64,000 bases of DNA from Thermohalobaculum sp963822985. Lineage in GTDB: Bacteria; Pseudomonadota; Alphaproteobacteria; Rhodobacterales; Rhodobacteraceae. The first letter of the stretch is position 1. The number at the start of each line of letters is the position of its first letter. Where the stretch lies: positions 434,001 through 498,000 of the forward strand of contig CAWGJU010000003.1 of assembly GCA_963822985.1 (NCBI GenBank), written 5' to 3'. Positions 39,080 through 49,111 of the stretch are shown here, one piece after another. A model generated the notes under the pieces. It ran no database searches. It worked only from the letters and a program-made list of their open reading frames with translations, and was not told where the DNA came from. The position numbers were made by a program, and so were the translations under genes.

Positions 39080-39404
39080 CGATACCTCTTTGTTGCTCCC
39101 CCGGCGCAGCGGGGAAGGGCGTTGCGCCCCTGTTGGTTTCTCAGGCGCCGGAGCGCCCTGTGCGGCAACATGCGCGGCCTGTTCAGTCGCCGTCAAGGCA
39201 TCCCCGCCGGATTCGGTTAACGCCGGGCCTGCGATGGCCAGATGCCGCCGCATTTGCCTGCTATGATTGCAGATCTCGCGCTGATTGCCCGTCTGCGCGG
39301 CAAAGCCCTGCCGGGGCCAGCAGCATCCGCCTGAGGGCCGTTTGCGACAGGCCGAGGCAAAGCCGCCGCCTCAGATATCATTTGGATGATACGAAAATGG
39401 GCGA

Positions 39405-39460
39405 ATCACTCGGCCCAGATCACTCGGCCCAGATCACTCGGCCCAGATCACTCGGCCCAG
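39405..39460. repeat. 14-base tandem repeat, four perfect copies
   Basis: Unit atcactcggcccag repeated four times without change, in the 394-base gap (39080-39473) between aapJ and the LpxB_N-type gene. The remainder of that gap shows no gene. Confidence 0.9.
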
Positions 39461-39473
39461 GCTGCTTAGGCTT

Positions 39474-39839
39474 CTAGTCGCGCGGGCCGGTGCCGGTGCC
39501 GGTGCCGGTGCCAGTGCCAGTGCCAGTGCCAGTGCCGCGGCGCGGGCGACGCTCCGCTTGGATCAACCAGATGTTGCGGGCGTAGACGAAGAAGCCGAGC
39601 GACTGGCCCAGGATGAAGACTGGATCGCGGCGGTGGATCGCATAGGCCAGCAGGATGGCCGCGCCGGCGATCGAGAACCACCAGAACGAGATCGGGATCA
39701 CCGACCGACGAGCGCGCTCCGAGACGATCCACTGCACGATGAAGCGCAGCATGAACATCAGCTGCCCGCCCAGGCCCACCGCGACCCAGAGCAGTTCGTA
39801 GCCGGATCGGACGTGGAGGGCCGATATCAGCCACTGCAT
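39474..39839 (-). CDS. Lipid A biosynthesis N-terminal-domain membrane protein (LpxB_N-like)
   Basis: A 121-residue protein with about three membrane helices: 'YELLWVAVGLGGQLMFMLRF', 'SVIPISFWWFSIAGAAILLA', 'FILGQSLGFFVYARNIWLI'. The 'FMLRFIVQWIVSERARRSVI' and 'PISFWW' pattern is that of the 'lipid A biosynthesis N-terminal' domain, which often accompanies ArnC/ArnT-like genes. The last 20 residues are Gly-Thr repeats encoded by a 6-base tandem repeat. Its ATG overlaps the glycosyltransferase stop (ATGA). Confidence 0.85.
   Translation of the reverse strand: MQWLISALHVRSGYELLWVAVGLGGQLMFMLRFIVQWIVSERARRSVIPISFWWFSIAGAAILLAYAIHRRDPVFILGQSLGFFVYARNIWLIQAERRPRRGTGTGTGTGTGTGTGTGPRD
39487..39534. 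repeat. Hexanucleotide repeat, eight copies, inside a coding region
   Basis: ccggtg four times followed by ccagtg four times. On the coding (minus) strand it encodes eight Gly-Thr pairs at the C-terminus of the LpxB_N-like protein; changes in copy number would stay in frame. Confidence 0.9.
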
Positions 39840-40636
39840 CAGCCGTCCTCGTGGACGACGCTCGCGAGCTTGCGCCGGCGCAGCAGCCACCAGACGCCGA
39901 GGAGATCGAGAAGGCCGACCAGCGCCCGGCCGAAATTGGTGTATTTGGTCCGCCCGGCGAGACGCGGCCGGTGCGACACGTCGACCAGCGAGATGTCGTA
40001 GCCTTCGCGCCTGACCAGGGCCGGGAGAAAACGGTGCTGGTGATCGAAATAAGGCAGACTGAGGAACACCTCGCGCGGGAACGCCTTCAGTCCGCAGCCC
40101 GTGTCGCGCGTATGGTCGTTAAGCAGCCAGCCGCGCAAGCCATTGGCAAAGCGCGACGCCAGCCGCCGGGCTCTCCGATCCTTGCGATCGACCCGCTGTC
40201 CGGCGACGAGGCCGAGCCTCGTCTGTGCGCCCTCGAGCAGCGGCGTCAAAAGGCGCGGGATCTCGGCAGGCGGGTTCTGGCCGTCGCCGTCGATCGTGCA
40301 GATCAGCGGCGCGCGTGCGGCGAGCACGCCCGAGCGCAGCGCCGCCGACTGCCCGCAGGGACGGTCGTGCCGCACCTCGCGCAGCCAGGGGAACTCGGCG
40401 CGCAGCCCGGCGATCCGGTCGGCGGTCGCGTCGGTCGAGCCGTCATTGACGAAGATGACCTCGAAGGGCTCGAGCCCGGCGCAAGCGGCGCCGATCTCGC
40501 GCGCCAGCGACTGGACGTTCTCGGCCTCGTTCAGCATCGGTGCGACGACGCTGAAGCGGGGCGCCCCCGCCGCGGCGGGGCTGCTCGCGGGAACGATGCT
40601 GAGCCGCGGCGCGGCGCTGTCGGCGAGGCTTTTCAT
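39839..40636 (-). CDS. GT2 glycosyltransferase, undecaprenyl/dolichyl-phosphate sugar type
   Basis: A 265-residue GT-A enzyme. 'FSVVAPMLNEAENVQSLARE' and 'FEVIFVNDGSTDATADRIAG' (NDGSxD), then 'APLICTIDGDGQNPPAEIPR' (DGDGQNPP, the DPM1/ArnC-type DxD) and 'YFDHQHRFLPALVRREGYD'. It likely puts a sugar on a polyprenyl phosphate for the GT83 enzyme encoded upstream. ATG at 40636. Confidence 0.9.
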   Translation of the reverse strand: MKSLADSAAPRLSIVPASSPAAAGAPRFSVVAPMLNEAENVQSLAREIGAACAGLEPFEVIFVNDGSTDATADRIAGLRAEFPWLREVRHDRPCGQSAALRSGVLAARAPLICTIDGDGQNPPAEIPRLLTPLLEGAQTRLGLVAGQRVDRKDRRARRLASRFANGLRGWLLNDHTRDTGCGLKAFPREVFLSLPYFDHQHRFLPALVRREGYDISLVDVSHRPRLAGRTKYTNFGRALVGLLDLLGVWWLLRRRKLASVVHEDG

Positions 40637-40733
40637 CGGCGGCGGGTATAGGCGAGCCGGCGCGGGGCGCCAACCGGAATCGCCCGGGGCGCAACCGAGG
40701 CGCAACCGGAGCGCCGAGCGGCCTACCCTGGCG

Positions 40734-42461
40734 TCACCCAGCGCAGGCGTCCCAGCGCGGATCGTCAGGCGTCAGCAGCCGCGCCGTCGCCGCCTTGCCG
40801 CGATTGTAGTTGAAATAGCTGACCTCCGCCCGGACGACGCTGCCGGCAAAGGCCCCCTCGCCCAGGATCTCGCGCCAGCGGTTCTCGACCAGCACCAGCG
40901 CGCCAGGATCGTCGCGCAGCGCGGCAACGGCGACCTCGGGCTCGGCCAGTCGGATCCCGGTCTCGGTCAGAAAGACCAGGCTCGGCTCGTGATAGCCGAC
41001 GCTGAACGCAGGTCCAGAGGCACAGGGGCGGTAGTGAGCGACCAGCCGCGCGAGCTCGGGGCTGGGAAACCCGACCCCGAGCCCCGGCAGCGCGAAGCCG
41101 AGCGCTGCCGGATAGAGCAGCATCGCCGCGGCGATGCTGGCGACCATTTGCGCCAGGACCCTCCCGGCCAAGGCGGCGCGCGATGCAACCACGGCAGCCG
41201 CTCCGCCCAGCACCCCGAGGACCGGCGCCTCCCAGCCGAGGTGGCTGGGAAGGGCGCCTGGCATCTCGCCCATCACCGCAGGCAGGAAGCCCGACCGCGA
41301 GAGAACGGCCGGCAGAACGATGACCAGCAGCGCAAGCACGCCGGCCGGCAGCGCGACGAGGACGGCGCCCGCCCGCCTGGCCCAGCGCGGCGGATCGGCG
41401 GCCGCCGTGGCCCAGGCCGCAAGCGCAACCACCAGCGCCGGGTAAAGGGGGAGAACGTAATGCGGAAGCTTTGTCGGCACGAGCTCGAGAACGAGCCAGA
41501 AGGGCACGACCCAGCCGGCGAGCAGCACCGCCCAGCCAGCCTTGCGCTGCCGCCAGAGCCATGGGACCGCGGCGGGGATCAGCGCCGCCCACGGCCAGAA
41601 CGTCATCCACAGGAGCAGAAGATAGAGCCCCGGCGGGCCCCAGTGGCTCTCCTGCCCTTCGACGAGCTTGCCGCCGAGATCGCGGCCGAGCGCCTCGGCG
41701 AAGAAGGCCCCGTCCGACACGTGATTGATGGCAACGAGCCACGGCGCCACGATCAGGCAGACAAGAGCCAGCCCCGTGCCCGGGCGAAACACGCGCCAAT
41801 CGGGCAGCCGGCCGGCCAACCAGAGAACGCCGGTGGCGAGCACCACGATGGCCGGAACGACCGGCCCCTTCAGGAGAATGGCGGCCGCAATGGCGAGCCA
41901 AAAGATCAGCGCCACGCCGATCCCGCCCTGCCCCGTCTTCAGCCGCGCCAGCGCGCCAAGCGCCGCGACGGCGGACGCCATGAGTGCCGCGTCGGTCTTG
42001 GCGATATGCGCCTCGACGACGGCAAGCAGCGTCGTCGCCAGCATCAGGCCGGCCAGAACGGCGCCGCGCCCGCCGATCAGCGGCCGGGCCGCCCAGACGA
42101 CGAGGATGGCGGAGAGCAGCCCCGCCGCCGCCGATGGCAGGCGATAGGCCCAGATCTTCGCCCCGGGCCCACCCCCAACCACCGCGGCCGATGCAGCCTG
42201 CAACCAGTAGATGCCGATCGGCTTTTTCCAGCGCGGCGCGTCCTGGAAACGAATGTCGATCGGGTCGCCCGTCTCGAGCATCTGCTTGGACGCCTGGGCG
42301 AAGCGCGCCTCGTCTCGGTCGGTGACCGGCAGGCTCCAGAGGCCAGGCAGGATGACGGCCAGCGCCACCAGGCCGACAAGCGCCGCCGCGCGAAGCGGCG
42401 ACGCCGCCCAGCCGATCACGGCATCCGCGACGGCCTCGATCCTGTCGAGCAAGGCCGGCAT
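40734..42461 (-). CDS. ArnT-like (GT83) lipid-linked glycosyltransferase
   Basis: A 575-residue membrane protein with about 12 helices. The catalytic loop 'LPVTDRDEARFAQASKQMLE' (DRDE) follows the first helix, then 'RWKKPIGIYWLQA', 'HIAKTDAALMASAV' and 'LPHYVLPLYPALVVALAAW'. GT83/PMT-type enzymes move a sugar from a polyprenyl carrier to lipid A or another envelope acceptor. With the ArnC-like GT2 and the LpxB_N protein it forms a lipid A-type modification set; L-Ara4N synthesis genes are not in the window. Confidence 0.9.
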   Translation of the reverse strand: MPALLDRIEAVADAVIGWAASPLRAAALVGLVALAVILPGLWSLPVTDRDEARFAQASKQMLETGDPIDIRFQDAPRWKKPIGIYWLQAASAAVVGGGPGAKIWAYRLPSAAAGLLSAILVVWAARPLIGGRGAVLAGLMLATTLLAVVEAHIAKTDAALMASAVAALGALARLKTGQGGIGVALIFWLAIAAAILLKGPVVPAIVVLATGVLWLAGRLPDWRVFRPGTGLALVCLIVAPWLVAINHVSDGAFFAEALGRDLGGKLVEGQESHWGPPGLYLLLLWMTFWPWAALIPAAVPWLWRQRKAGWAVLLAGWVVPFWLVLELVPTKLPHYVLPLYPALVVALAAWATAAADPPRWARRAGAVLVALPAGVLALLVIVLPAVLSRSGFLPAVMGEMPGALPSHLGWEAPVLGVLGGAAAVVASRAALAGRVLAQMVASIAAAMLLYPAALGFALPGLGVGFPSPELARLVAHYRPCASGPAFSVGYHEPSLVFLTETGIRLAEPEVAVAALRDDPGALVLVENRWREILGEGAFAGSVVRAEVSYFNYNRGKAATARLLTPDDPRWDACAG

Positions 42462-42473
42462 CGCGCCGGCGAC

Positions 42474-42869
42474 TTATTCGGACGGCGCGGGAGCCGGCGG
42501 CAGCGGGATGCCGCCGTCGCCGGACGGCGATGGAAGTTCGGCGCCGGGGATCGGCGCGCCCGCACCATCGGCGCCGCCCGGCAGGGCGGGCAGGGGAATG
42601 GATTCCGAGCTCACGGGCCCCGCATCGTCGAAGACCGAGCGCGGCCCTCCACGACCGGCGAGGATGGTCAGCGTGATCGAAGTGCAGATGAATCCGATCG
42701 CCAGCGCCCAGGTCAGCTTGCCGAGCGCCGTCGCGGCGCCGCGCGCCGACACCAGCCCACCGCCTCCGCCGCCGATGCCGAGCGCGCCGCCTTCGGAGCG
42801 TTGCAACAGGACGACCGCGATCAGGAAGATCGCGAGAACGAGATGAACGATCAGGACGACGGTTGCCAT
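42474..42869 (-). CDS. secG: Protein-export membrane protein SecG
   Basis: A 131-residue SecG with two helices: 'MATVVLIVHLVLAIFLIAVV' then 'LLQRSEGGALGIGGGGGG' (the conserved QRSEGGALG loop) and 'LTWALAIGFICTSITLTIL'. SecG joins SecY and SecE in the translocation channel. The C-terminus is extended by about 55 Pro/Ser/Gly-rich residues, as in other alphaproteobacteria. It is 12 bases upstream of the GT83 gene. Confidence 0.93.
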   Translation of the reverse strand: MATVVLIVHLVLAIFLIAVVLLQRSEGGALGIGGGGGGLVSARGAATALGKLTWALAIGFICTSITLTILAGRGGPRSVFDDAGPVSSESIPLPALPGGADGAGAPIPGAELPSPSGDGGIPLPPAPAPSE

Positions 42870-43080
42870 GGGAATGCCTGCGGTTCGGGTCGGGCGGGCT
42901 TCTAGCGATCCCGATCTGGTATGTCGAGGCACGAACACAAGGGCGAGACCCTCGCCCCCAGGTCGCCGCCACGGACTGCGCTGATCGGCGCACCGATTGG
43001 CACAGCGTCGCTCATTCAGCGACTTGCGGCGTCCCTCGGCTTCTCCCTGACCGCCCGGCGAGAGGCCAGGCAGCTCGGCG

Positions 43081-43688
43081 TCACCCGGCCAAGGCAGACC
43101 CGTTCGCGGCGTCGCGGAGACGCCCAAATCCATGCCACGGATGGGCGACGGCAAGTGCCCAGAACGTATCGCTCACCGCCGCGATCAGCGCGAGCCGGTC
43201 GTCCACCAGCTCGAAGCTCAGCTCGGCCCAGCCTGCGCGCCCCGAGGCCAGCTTGCCCAGAACCTCGCCATCGGCCGAAGAGATCTCGGCGCCGAAGCTC
43301 CGAGCCAGGCGGATCATCGGCCCGTTCTCCCAAGCCATCATGACCGTCAGCGTCGCCGGGCCCGGCGCAGCGCCCGCTCCATCAGACGCCACCCGACGCC
43401 AAGCTCGCGCCAGGCCTCCTCGACGCTGAAGCCGGCCTCGGCCGCCTGGCCGTCCAGCGCCAGCTCGGCGACGCCGCGGAGCACGCCCTCCCGGAACCAG
43501 CCGATGACCACGTAGCCGGCAGCGCGCAGCTTGCGCGACTGTCCCGTCAGGAACTCGTCCGAGACCGCGTGGAGAAAGCGCAGCCGGATGTCGCGCTGCG
43601 ACAGCCTGCGATAATGGGCGAGCAAGGCGTCCTCGTCGCCGTGCCACAGTCGGCGAAACCAGCCGCCGGTCGTCTGTTTGGGGAGCAT
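43081..43688 (-). CDS. GNAT-family acetyltransferase, one frameshift (base missing)
   Basis: Two frames join into 202 residues if one base is missing near 43352: 'HYRRLSQRDIRLRFLHAVSD' is the N-terminal half and 'RRLMERALRR'-type acetyl-CoA loop ('GVGWRLMERALRRARRR') leads into 'TLTVMMAWENGPMIRLARSF' in the other frame. 'ENGPMIRLARSFGAEI' is the usual GNAT C-terminal helix. Here the error is a deletion in a ggg run, unlike the insertions elsewhere. Substrate unknown. Confidence 0.7.
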
Positions 43689-43871
43689 CTGTCGCCTCCG
43701 CAGTGATCATTGCCATCGCGGAGCGTTTCCTCGGATGCTAGGTAAGATGCTCCGACAGCCGGAACAACTGGCCGCGCCGGCACGGGGCTTGCCGGAAGCT
43801 GCTTGCCCATTCCGTGGCTGGTCGGACGCTTGACGATTTCACGCGATCGGATCTGGGGCGCCATTGCCTTC

Positions 43872-44828
43872 ATGCCGCTGATCAGCACCGCCGCACCCGC
43901 CGATGCCCGATCGATCCGGCCGGTCCTGATCGCCGGGCCGACAGCCTCCGGGAAATCCGCATTGGCGCTTGATCTCGCGCAACGGCTCGGGGGCGTCGTC
44001 ATCAATGCCGACAGCCAGCAGGTCTACGGCGAATGGCGGGTCATGACGGCGCGGCCTGCACCCGCCGACGAAGCCACGGCGCCGCACCGGCTGTATGGCC
44101 ATGTCGGGCTGGCCGAGGCCTATTCGGTCGGCCGCTGGCTCGACGAGGTCCGCCCGGTGCTGGCCGAGGCGCAGGCGTCGGGCCTCCGTCCGATCATCGT
44201 CGGCGGCACCGGCCTTTATTTCAAGGCGCTTACCCACGGCCTGGCGCCGATCCCCGAGATCCCGGCCGCAGTGCGGTCGGCCGGCGAGGCCGAGCTGGAG
44301 CGGCTCGGGCTTGCCGGATTCGTCAGGCGCCTGACCACACGCGACCCCGACACGGCCGCGGCGCTCGACCTCGCCAATCCGCGCCGGGTGTTGCGCGCCT
44401 GGGAAATCCTCGAGGCGACCGGCACCGGGCTGGCCGAATGGAAGGCACGGACCCCGCCGCCCGCTCTCCCGCTCGCCGAGACCACGGCGATCGTCCTCGA
44501 CCCGCCCCGACCCTGGCTTCACTCCCGCTGCGACGCGCGGCTCGACGCGATGCTGGCGGTCGGCGCCCTCGACGAGGTTCGCGCGGTGCTCGCCCTCGGC
44601 CTGCCTTGGGATGCGCCCGGGCTGAAGGCCGTCGGCGCGGCCGAGTTCGCGGCGCATCTGGCGGGCGCGACGGGGCTTGCCGAGGCGTCGGCCCGCGCCA
44701 AGACCCAGACGCGGCGCTATGCCAAGCGCCAGCTGACCTGGATGCGCAACCAGATGGCGGCCTGGACAGCCCTCGATCCCTCGCGGCCAGGCCTCGTCGA
44801 GCACGCGCTGGAGCTGGTTTCTGACTGA
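43872..44828 (+). CDS. miaA: tRNA dimethylallyltransferase
   Basis: A 318-residue enzyme that prenylates A37 of tRNAs reading UNN codons. P-loop 'VLIAGPTASGKSALALDLA', 'GGVVINADSQQVYGEWRVMT', 'VGGTGLYFKALTHGLAPIPE' and the C-terminal 'TQTRRYAKRQLTWMRNQ' are all standard MiaA blocks. Start at 43872 is chosen over 43803 by family length. Translation by modified tRNAs reading UUN/UGG could influence the attenuator-like leader that follows. Confidence 0.95.
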   Translation: MPLISTAAPADARSIRPVLIAGPTASGKSALALDLAQRLGGVVINADSQQVYGEWRVMTARPAPADEATAPHRLYGHVGLAEAYSVGRWLDEVRPVLAEAQASGLRPIIVGGTGLYFKALTHGLAPIPEIPAAVRSAGEAELERLGLAGFVRRLTTRDPDTAAALDLANPRRVLRAWEILEATGTGLAEWKARTPPPALPLAETTAIVLDPPRPWLHSRCDARLDAMLAVGALDEVRAVLALGLPWDAPGLKAVGAAEFAAHLAGATGLAEASARAKTQTRRYAKRQLTWMRNQMAAWTALDPSRPGLVEHALELVSD

Positions 44829-44902
44829 ACGGGCCGAACGGGCGGGTTGACGCGAAATCGCCGCAGGAGTATCGAAGCGGCGCAGCAGACTGCGGGTGAG
44901 AC

Positions 44903-44950
44903 GTGGGACGAATTCTTGTAAGCTGGGCGCGCGGGGGCTGGATGGCTTGA
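44903..44950 (+). CDS. Putative ilv leader peptide (15 residues)
   Basis: GTG at 44903 opens VGRILVSWARGGWMA, containing an Ile-Leu-Val run written with ATT CTT GTA, codons that are rare in this GC-rich window. It ends in a hairpin region (44938-44962) and is followed 27 bases later by a T-tailed terminator placed just before ilvB. This is the arrangement of a branched-chain amino acid attenuator. The ribosome site (ggtgag) is weak, so translation is inferred. Confidence 0.5.
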   Translation: MGRILVSWARGGWMA

Positions 44951-44977
44951 GAGCCAGACCAGACGATGCGCGCATGG

Positions 44978-44999
44978 GCCCCTGACCGGGGCTTTTTTT
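44978..44999 (+). terminator. Attenuator terminator upstream of ilvB
   Basis: gcccc-tgacc-ggggc stem followed by seven T, 29 bases before the ilvB start codon. Its place between a leader-like frame and the gene argues for conditional termination. Confidence 0.75.
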
Positions 45000-45028
45000 A
45001 TGCCCGCGAACGACCGGAGGAGAGCGAA

Positions 45029-46787
<1,759 letters not shown>

Positions 46788-46818
46788 GGGTTCCGGCGGA
46801 ATTGCCGGCGGGCATCGC

Positions 46819-47685
46819 ATGCTGAGGCGTTGGTGGGGGCGCCGTGCAGCGCCGGATGCGCGCGACCCGGGCGGCACCGAATACGATTTCGCCCCGGACC
46901 TCGCCGCGCGGCGGCGCTTCCTCCGGCAGCACATCCTGATTCATACGCATGTGCCCAAGACGGCGGGTGCCACGCTGGCCGCCGGGCTCTCGGCCATCGT
47001 CGGCGGCGTGCAGACGATGGATTTGCGCCTCCGCCGCTCGATCCCGCTCGAGCTGTTGACGGATGCCGACCTGGCCGAGCTCTCGCTTGTCACGGGCCAT
47101 TTCCCCTACGGCGTGCATGCCCGCTTCGACCGTACGCCTCTCTACTTCGCGGCTGTCCGCGAGCCGGCGGCTCGGGCCGTGTCGAGCTATCGCTTCCTGG
47201 CAAGCCATCCGGACCAGCCCGGCCACGACGAAGTCGCCGCCTGCGACTTCGAGACCTGGGAGTCGCGTCACCGCGAGCGCCAGCCGAACGAGCAGTCGCG
47301 CATGCTGCTGGGCGCCGGCACCGGCGCCATGCCCGATGCCGCGCAGGTGCTCGCGAATGTCGACGAGGCCTACTTGCTCGTCATTCCCCAGCCCGAGATG
47401 ACGCGTGCCCTGCAGACATTGCGGGCGGCCTTTGGCGTCGCCTGGACCCGAATCGCCCGCACGAATGTCTCGCATGGCCACGAGGTGGAGCTTGACTCGA
47501 TGACGCGCGAGGCCATCCGGCGCGTCAACGCCATCGACGCGGCGCTCTACGCCCATCTGGTCGAGACATTCGACGACCGCCTCGCCCGCGCCTGCGACTA
47601 CATCGCCGAGCGCTGCCTGGCGCAGGAGGACGGGAACGGCAACGGGACCGGCGACGGGGAGGAGAACGCTGCGCGGGCAGACTGA
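46819..47685 (+). CDS. Sulfotransferase-family protein between ilvB and ilvN
   Basis: A 288-residue protein. 'ILIHTHVPKTAGATLAAGLS' is the PAPS 5'-phosphosulfate loop of sulfotransferases (PKTAGT-like), and 'YFAAVREPAARAVSSYRFLA' is the 3'-phosphate loop (RxPxxRxxSxY). It should sulfate a carbohydrate or similar acceptor. The ATG at 46819 is the likely start. Its insertion between ilvB and ilvN, normally adjacent, is unusual. The tail is Asn/Gly/Glu-rich. Confidence 0.82.
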   Translation: MLRRWWGRRAAPDARDPGGTEYDFAPDLAARRRFLRQHILIHTHVPKTAGATLAAGLSAIVGGVQTMDLRLRRSIPLELLTDADLAELSLVTGHFPYGVHARFDRTPLYFAAVREPAARAVSSYRFLASHPDQPGHDEVAACDFETWESRHRERQPNEQSRMLLGAGTGAMPDAAQVLANVDEAYLLVIPQPEMTRALQTLRAAFGVAWTRIARTNVSHGHEVELDSMTREAIRRVNAIDAALYAHLVETFDDRLARACDYIAERCLAQEDGNGNGTGDGEENAARAD

Positions 47686-47802
47686 CGCTTGGCGCCATCG
47701 CAGGGCGCGCAGGCCGATTGCGATGCTGCGGCGCGCTCCGTATGACAGGCGCGCGTCTTCCGAGATGCTCTCGGGCGCACGGGATTGCAGGGAATGCACA
47801 TC

Positions 47803-48396
47803 ATGGCAGAGGACAACGAGGAAACGACCCAGCTGTCGCTCAAACCGGGCTCTTCGCGGCACAGCGCCTATAATCTGCGTCCGACGCTCGCGCAGGACGA
47901 AGAGCGCCACACCCTCAGCGTGATCGTCGACAACGAGCCGGGGGTGCTTGCCCGCGTCATCGGCCTCTTCTCCGGGCGCGGCTACAACATCGAGAGCCTG
48001 ACGGTCGCCGAGACCGATCATATGGGCCATCGCTCGCGGATCACCATCGTGACGACCGGCACGCCCATGGTGATCGAGCAGATCAAGGCGCAGCTCGGCC
48101 GGCTGGTCCCCGTTCACTCGGTGCACGACCTCACGGTGGAGTGCGCCCATGTGGAACGCGAGCTGGCCCTTGTGAAAGTCGCCTCCACGGGCGAGCGGCG
48201 GGTCGAGGCCCTGCGCATGGCCGAGCTGATCGGCGCGCGGGTGGTCGACGTGACGCTCGAGAGCTTCGTCTTCGAGCTCGCCGAGGTGTCCGAGCACATC
48301 GACGACTTCATCGAGCTGATGCGCCCGCTCGGCCTCGTCGAGGTCGCCCGGACCGGGGTGGCGGCCATGGCACGTGGTCCGGTGGCCAGGGCATGA
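47803..48396 (+). CDS. ilvN: Acetolactate synthase, regulatory small subunit
   Basis: A 197-residue regulatory subunit. ACT domain 'HTLSVIVDNEPGVLARVIGL', 'FSGRGYNIESLTVAETDHMG' and 'SRITIVTTGTPMVIEQIKAQ', then the second domain with 'RELALVKVASTGERRVEALR'. It confers valine feedback inhibition on IlvB. An extra ~35 residues precede the ACT domain. Several ATG are in frame; 47803 has aggga at a suitable distance. The stop overlaps the next gene. Confidence 0.94.
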   Translation: MAEDNEETTQLSLKPGSSRHSAYNLRPTLAQDEERHTLSVIVDNEPGVLARVIGLFSGRGYNIESLTVAETDHMGHRSRITIVTTGTPMVIEQIKAQLGRLVPVHSVHDLTVECAHVERELALVKVASTGERRVEALRMAELIGARVVDVTLESFVFELAEVSEHIDDFIELMRPLGLVEVARTGVAAMARGPVARA

Positions 48397-49061
48397 GGGC
48401 CGCCGCTCTCCTGTTGCTTGGGCTTGCACTTTCCGGCTGCGGCGAGCTCGGGGCCGAGGCGCCTGGCCCGAACGGCGAGACGACGCAGCCGGACGAGCAG
48501 GTCGCGTCGGCACCGGCCGCCGAAGCTGCGGAGGTCGACCCCGACGTCGCCGCCCTGCCGGTACCACAGCTGCCAGGCGCCGTTCCGGCAGGCGAGGTCG
48601 AGGCAGGCCCGGGTGAGACCAATGCAGCGGCACCCTCGCAGGCTACCGCGGAGGCGGCGGCCACGGCGCCGCACATCTACATGGCCGTGCAGCCCGACCG
48701 CGGCGGCCCGATTTCTGTGGTCTTCGCGATCGACCGCAGCCGCGACAACACGCCTTCGGACGAACCGGCGATCCGCATCACCCCCGATCAGACCGATCCC
48801 GACCGGGGCCGCTGCAATCCGCAGCAACTCCGCTATTACGACTTCCCGCAGGAAAACGCCGAGCGCCCGGTCTATGGCCCTGACGAGGCCTCGCGCGGCA
48901 TCGGCGCCAAGGACCTGCCGGGCTTCATGGCGAGCGCGGTCAGCCAGGAGATGATCGTCAAGGGCATTGCCGACCAGCTCGAGCAGACCCGGCCGCAGAA
49001 TGTCTGCACCAGAAAGCTCTTCGAGCAGACGATCATCGCCGCGAATACTGGACAAGGCTGA
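48393..49061 (+). CDS. Lipoprotein of unknown function
   Basis: A 222-residue lipoprotein: 'MRAAALLLLGLALSGCGELG' with lipobox LSGC, a Pro/Ala/Glu-rich linker to about residue 90, then a folded part ('HIYMAVQPDRGGPISVVFAI', 'RITPDQTDPDRGRCNPQQLR', 'NVCTRKLFEQTIIAANTGQG'). No family is recognised. ATG overlaps the ilvN stop (ATGA), so it is cotranscribed with ilvN and precedes ilvC by 50 bases. Why it is in a branched-chain amino acid operon is unclear. Confidence 0.7.
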   Translation: MRAAALLLLGLALSGCGELGAEAPGPNGETTQPDEQVASAPAAEAAEVDPDVAALPVPQLPGAVPAGEVEAGPGETNAAAPSQATAEAAATAPHIYMAVQPDRGGPISVVFAIDRSRDNTPSDEPAIRITPDQTDPDRGRCNPQQLRYYDFPQENAERPVYGPDEASRGIGAKDLPGFMASAVSQEMIVKGIADQLEQTRPQNVCTRKLFEQTIIAANTGQG

Positions 49062-49111
49062 GCGCCTGGCCTACGGCCACGCGGCTTGCAAGGATGGAGA
49101 GAGAGGCCCGG

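Noticed and set aside
39405..39460. Short repeats as a CRISPR array
   Set aside because: The 14-base units touch with no spacers and no cas genes are near.
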